8,058 nucleotides of DNA, from assembly GCA_017391435.1 (NCBI GenBank), contig JAFOYS010000026.1, positions 1-8,058 on the forward strand. Reading direction: 5' to 3'. Made by a program: the position numbers and the translations under genes. This stretch comes from Alistipes sp. (GTDB taxonomy: Bacteria > Bacteroidota > Bacteroidia > Bacteroidales > Rikenellaceae). The notes beneath the pieces were generated by a model. The model was not told where the DNA came from. It worked only from the letters and a program-made list of their open reading frames with translations, and ran no database searches. Positions 7,209-8,058 of this stretch are shown one piece after another; positions within the stretch are counted from its first letter, which is position 1, and the number at the start of each line of letters is the position of its first letter.

Positions 7209-8058
7209 TTAGAATGAGGTTGTAATCATTAGGTTAGCTCCTGTATATGCTGGGATATTACGGCAAACACCTCCCGAGCAGACAACACCCGCACGGTTAC
7301 GACCATATCCAAGTTGAATTCGTGTACGCGACCTTGTATAGCTCACGCCAGCATTGTAGTAGTGCAGATTGGTCTTGCCGTGGTTGTACATATCGCTTAC
7401 AAAGATGCTCCAGTGCGGTGCAAAGTTGACCTCTGCAAGTGCCGCCATCCAATCCTTATCGTCGCTCTTTGACTGCAAGTACTGCAACTCAAGGCGTGTA
7501 GAGATTGTAGGGGTCCACTTATAGAGCATATCCGCCACAAAGATATTGGTCTTCCAAGTGTACTTATTCGCGCCGTGTGAGTCGTTATACTCCTGGAACG
7601 AATAGAGGAAGTTTAGCTTAAACTTGCGAGTAATCTGCTTCTCAAGGGTAAAGTTAATGCTCTGCCAGAGCAGTTTATCAGCCTTAGCACTACGATCTGC
7701 AGCAAGAGACCAATATGTTGAGTAGTTAAGACCCAACTTCATACCGCGCTTACCGCCAAGCTTAGTACGACGAGCAACATTGTAGTAGATATCTACCTGA
7801 CCACCAATCTCTCCAGGTGCTGTATATGCGCCGAGCATAGTACTTGGCTGGACAATATATGGATTGAGATTCATCAGCAGGTAGGAGTACTGAGCTGTAA
7901 GGGCTGGAATATAGTTCAGCGCATTTGCAGTAGATGTGTTGCGATATACTGTCGGCATATCCATATACTCCAAGCGGCGGGCTGTCAGATTTACACCCAA
8001 GCCGTGGCCACTATATCCAAGCTCAACGAGCTGTGCATTACCGTTCTTGATAAGGTCA
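7209..8058 (-). CDS. DUF6029-type outer-membrane beta-barrel protein, 5' end missing
   Basis: Only the C-terminal 282 residues are present; the frame stays open to the right edge (DLIKNGNAQLVELGYSGHG...), so no start is assigned. A TTG at 8000 could be read as a start but lies inside the continuous frame. The sequence is dense in alternating hydrophobic/polar strands with many Tyr, Arg, Thr and Asn residues: GGQVDIYYNVAR, KLGLNYSTYWSLA, FKLNFLYSFQEYND, STRLELQYLQS, VSYTRSRTRIQLGYGRN. It ends in ITTSF with a terminal Phe, the usual mark of an outer-membrane barrel recognised by the BAM machinery. The ending CSGGVCRNIPAYTGANL matches what I know of DUF6029 proteins of Bacteroidales, which are usually longer, so roughly half may be missing. 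Two cysteines, C-x4-C, are held in the last inter-strand region. The stop is 3 bases before the start of the Omp28-like gene, so they form an operon. Substrate and role are unknown. Confidence -1.
   Translation of the reverse strand, partial: DLIKNGNAQLVELGYSGHGLGVNLTARRLEYMDMPTVYRNTSTANALNYIPALTAQYSYLLMNLNPYIVQPSTMLGAYTAPGEIGGQVDIYYNVARRTKLGGKRGMKLGLNYSTYWSLAADRSAKADKLLWQSINFTLEKQITRKFKLNFLYSFQEYNDSHGANKYTWKTNIFVADMLYKWTPTISTRLELQYLQSKSDDKDWMAALAEVNFAPHWSIFVSDMYNHGKTNLHYYNAGVSYTRSRTRIQLGYGRNRAGVVCSGGVCRNIPAYTGANLMITTSF

Noticed and set aside
7998..8000. TTG at 8000 as the start of the barrel gene
   Set aside because: The frame continues without a stop to the window edge with barrel-like sequence, and there is no signal peptide after the TTG.

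Overview
The window looks like a chromosomal stretch from the phylum Bacteroidota, most likely order Bacteroidales; I cannot fix the genus. Three things point there. Three consecutive genes start with lipoprotein signal peptides whose cysteine is followed by acid-rich residues. The genes lack Shine-Dalgarno sequences and have A-rich stretches before their ATGs. The families I recognise (DUF6029 barrels, Omp28/thioredoxin-like lipoproteins, DUF4988 or 'PL29 N-terminal' lipoproteins) are typical of that group. No RNA gene, mobile element, CRISPR array or phage gene is visible.

All four genes lie on the minus strand, so transcription runs right to left and coding density is close to complete. 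In order of transcription: (1) 8058-7209, the C-terminal 282 residues of a DUF6029-type outer-membrane beta-barrel, cut by the right edge; (2) 7205-4344, a 953-residue lipoprotein with three Omp28/thioredoxin-like modules, two of them preceded by an Ig-like domain; (3) 4338-2023, a 771-residue lipoprotein with a short Pro/Glu/Asp/Asn repeat stalk and about five Ig/fibronectin-like modules; (4) 1907 to the left edge, a lipoprotein with an N-terminal coiled coil, a DUF4988-like region and further Ig/fibronectin-like modules, whose 3' end is missing.

The first three genes are separated by only 3 and 5 bases and are almost certainly one transcript. The fourth follows a 115-base gap. That gap holds two hairpins whose loops are exactly complementary over 7 bases, a possible kissing-loop RNA element just before the start codon.

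Taken together, the genes encode a set of cell-envelope proteins: an outer-membrane barrel plus three probably surface-anchored modular lipoproteins. A reasonable reading is an outer-surface assembly with a thiol-based or thioredoxin-fold component; its substrate or function cannot be read from sequence alone. The points most worth following up are the loop-loop leader, the triplicated Omp28 protein with its diverged middle module, and the pairing of that cysteine-rich protein with a barrel carrying a C-terminal C-x4-C motif.
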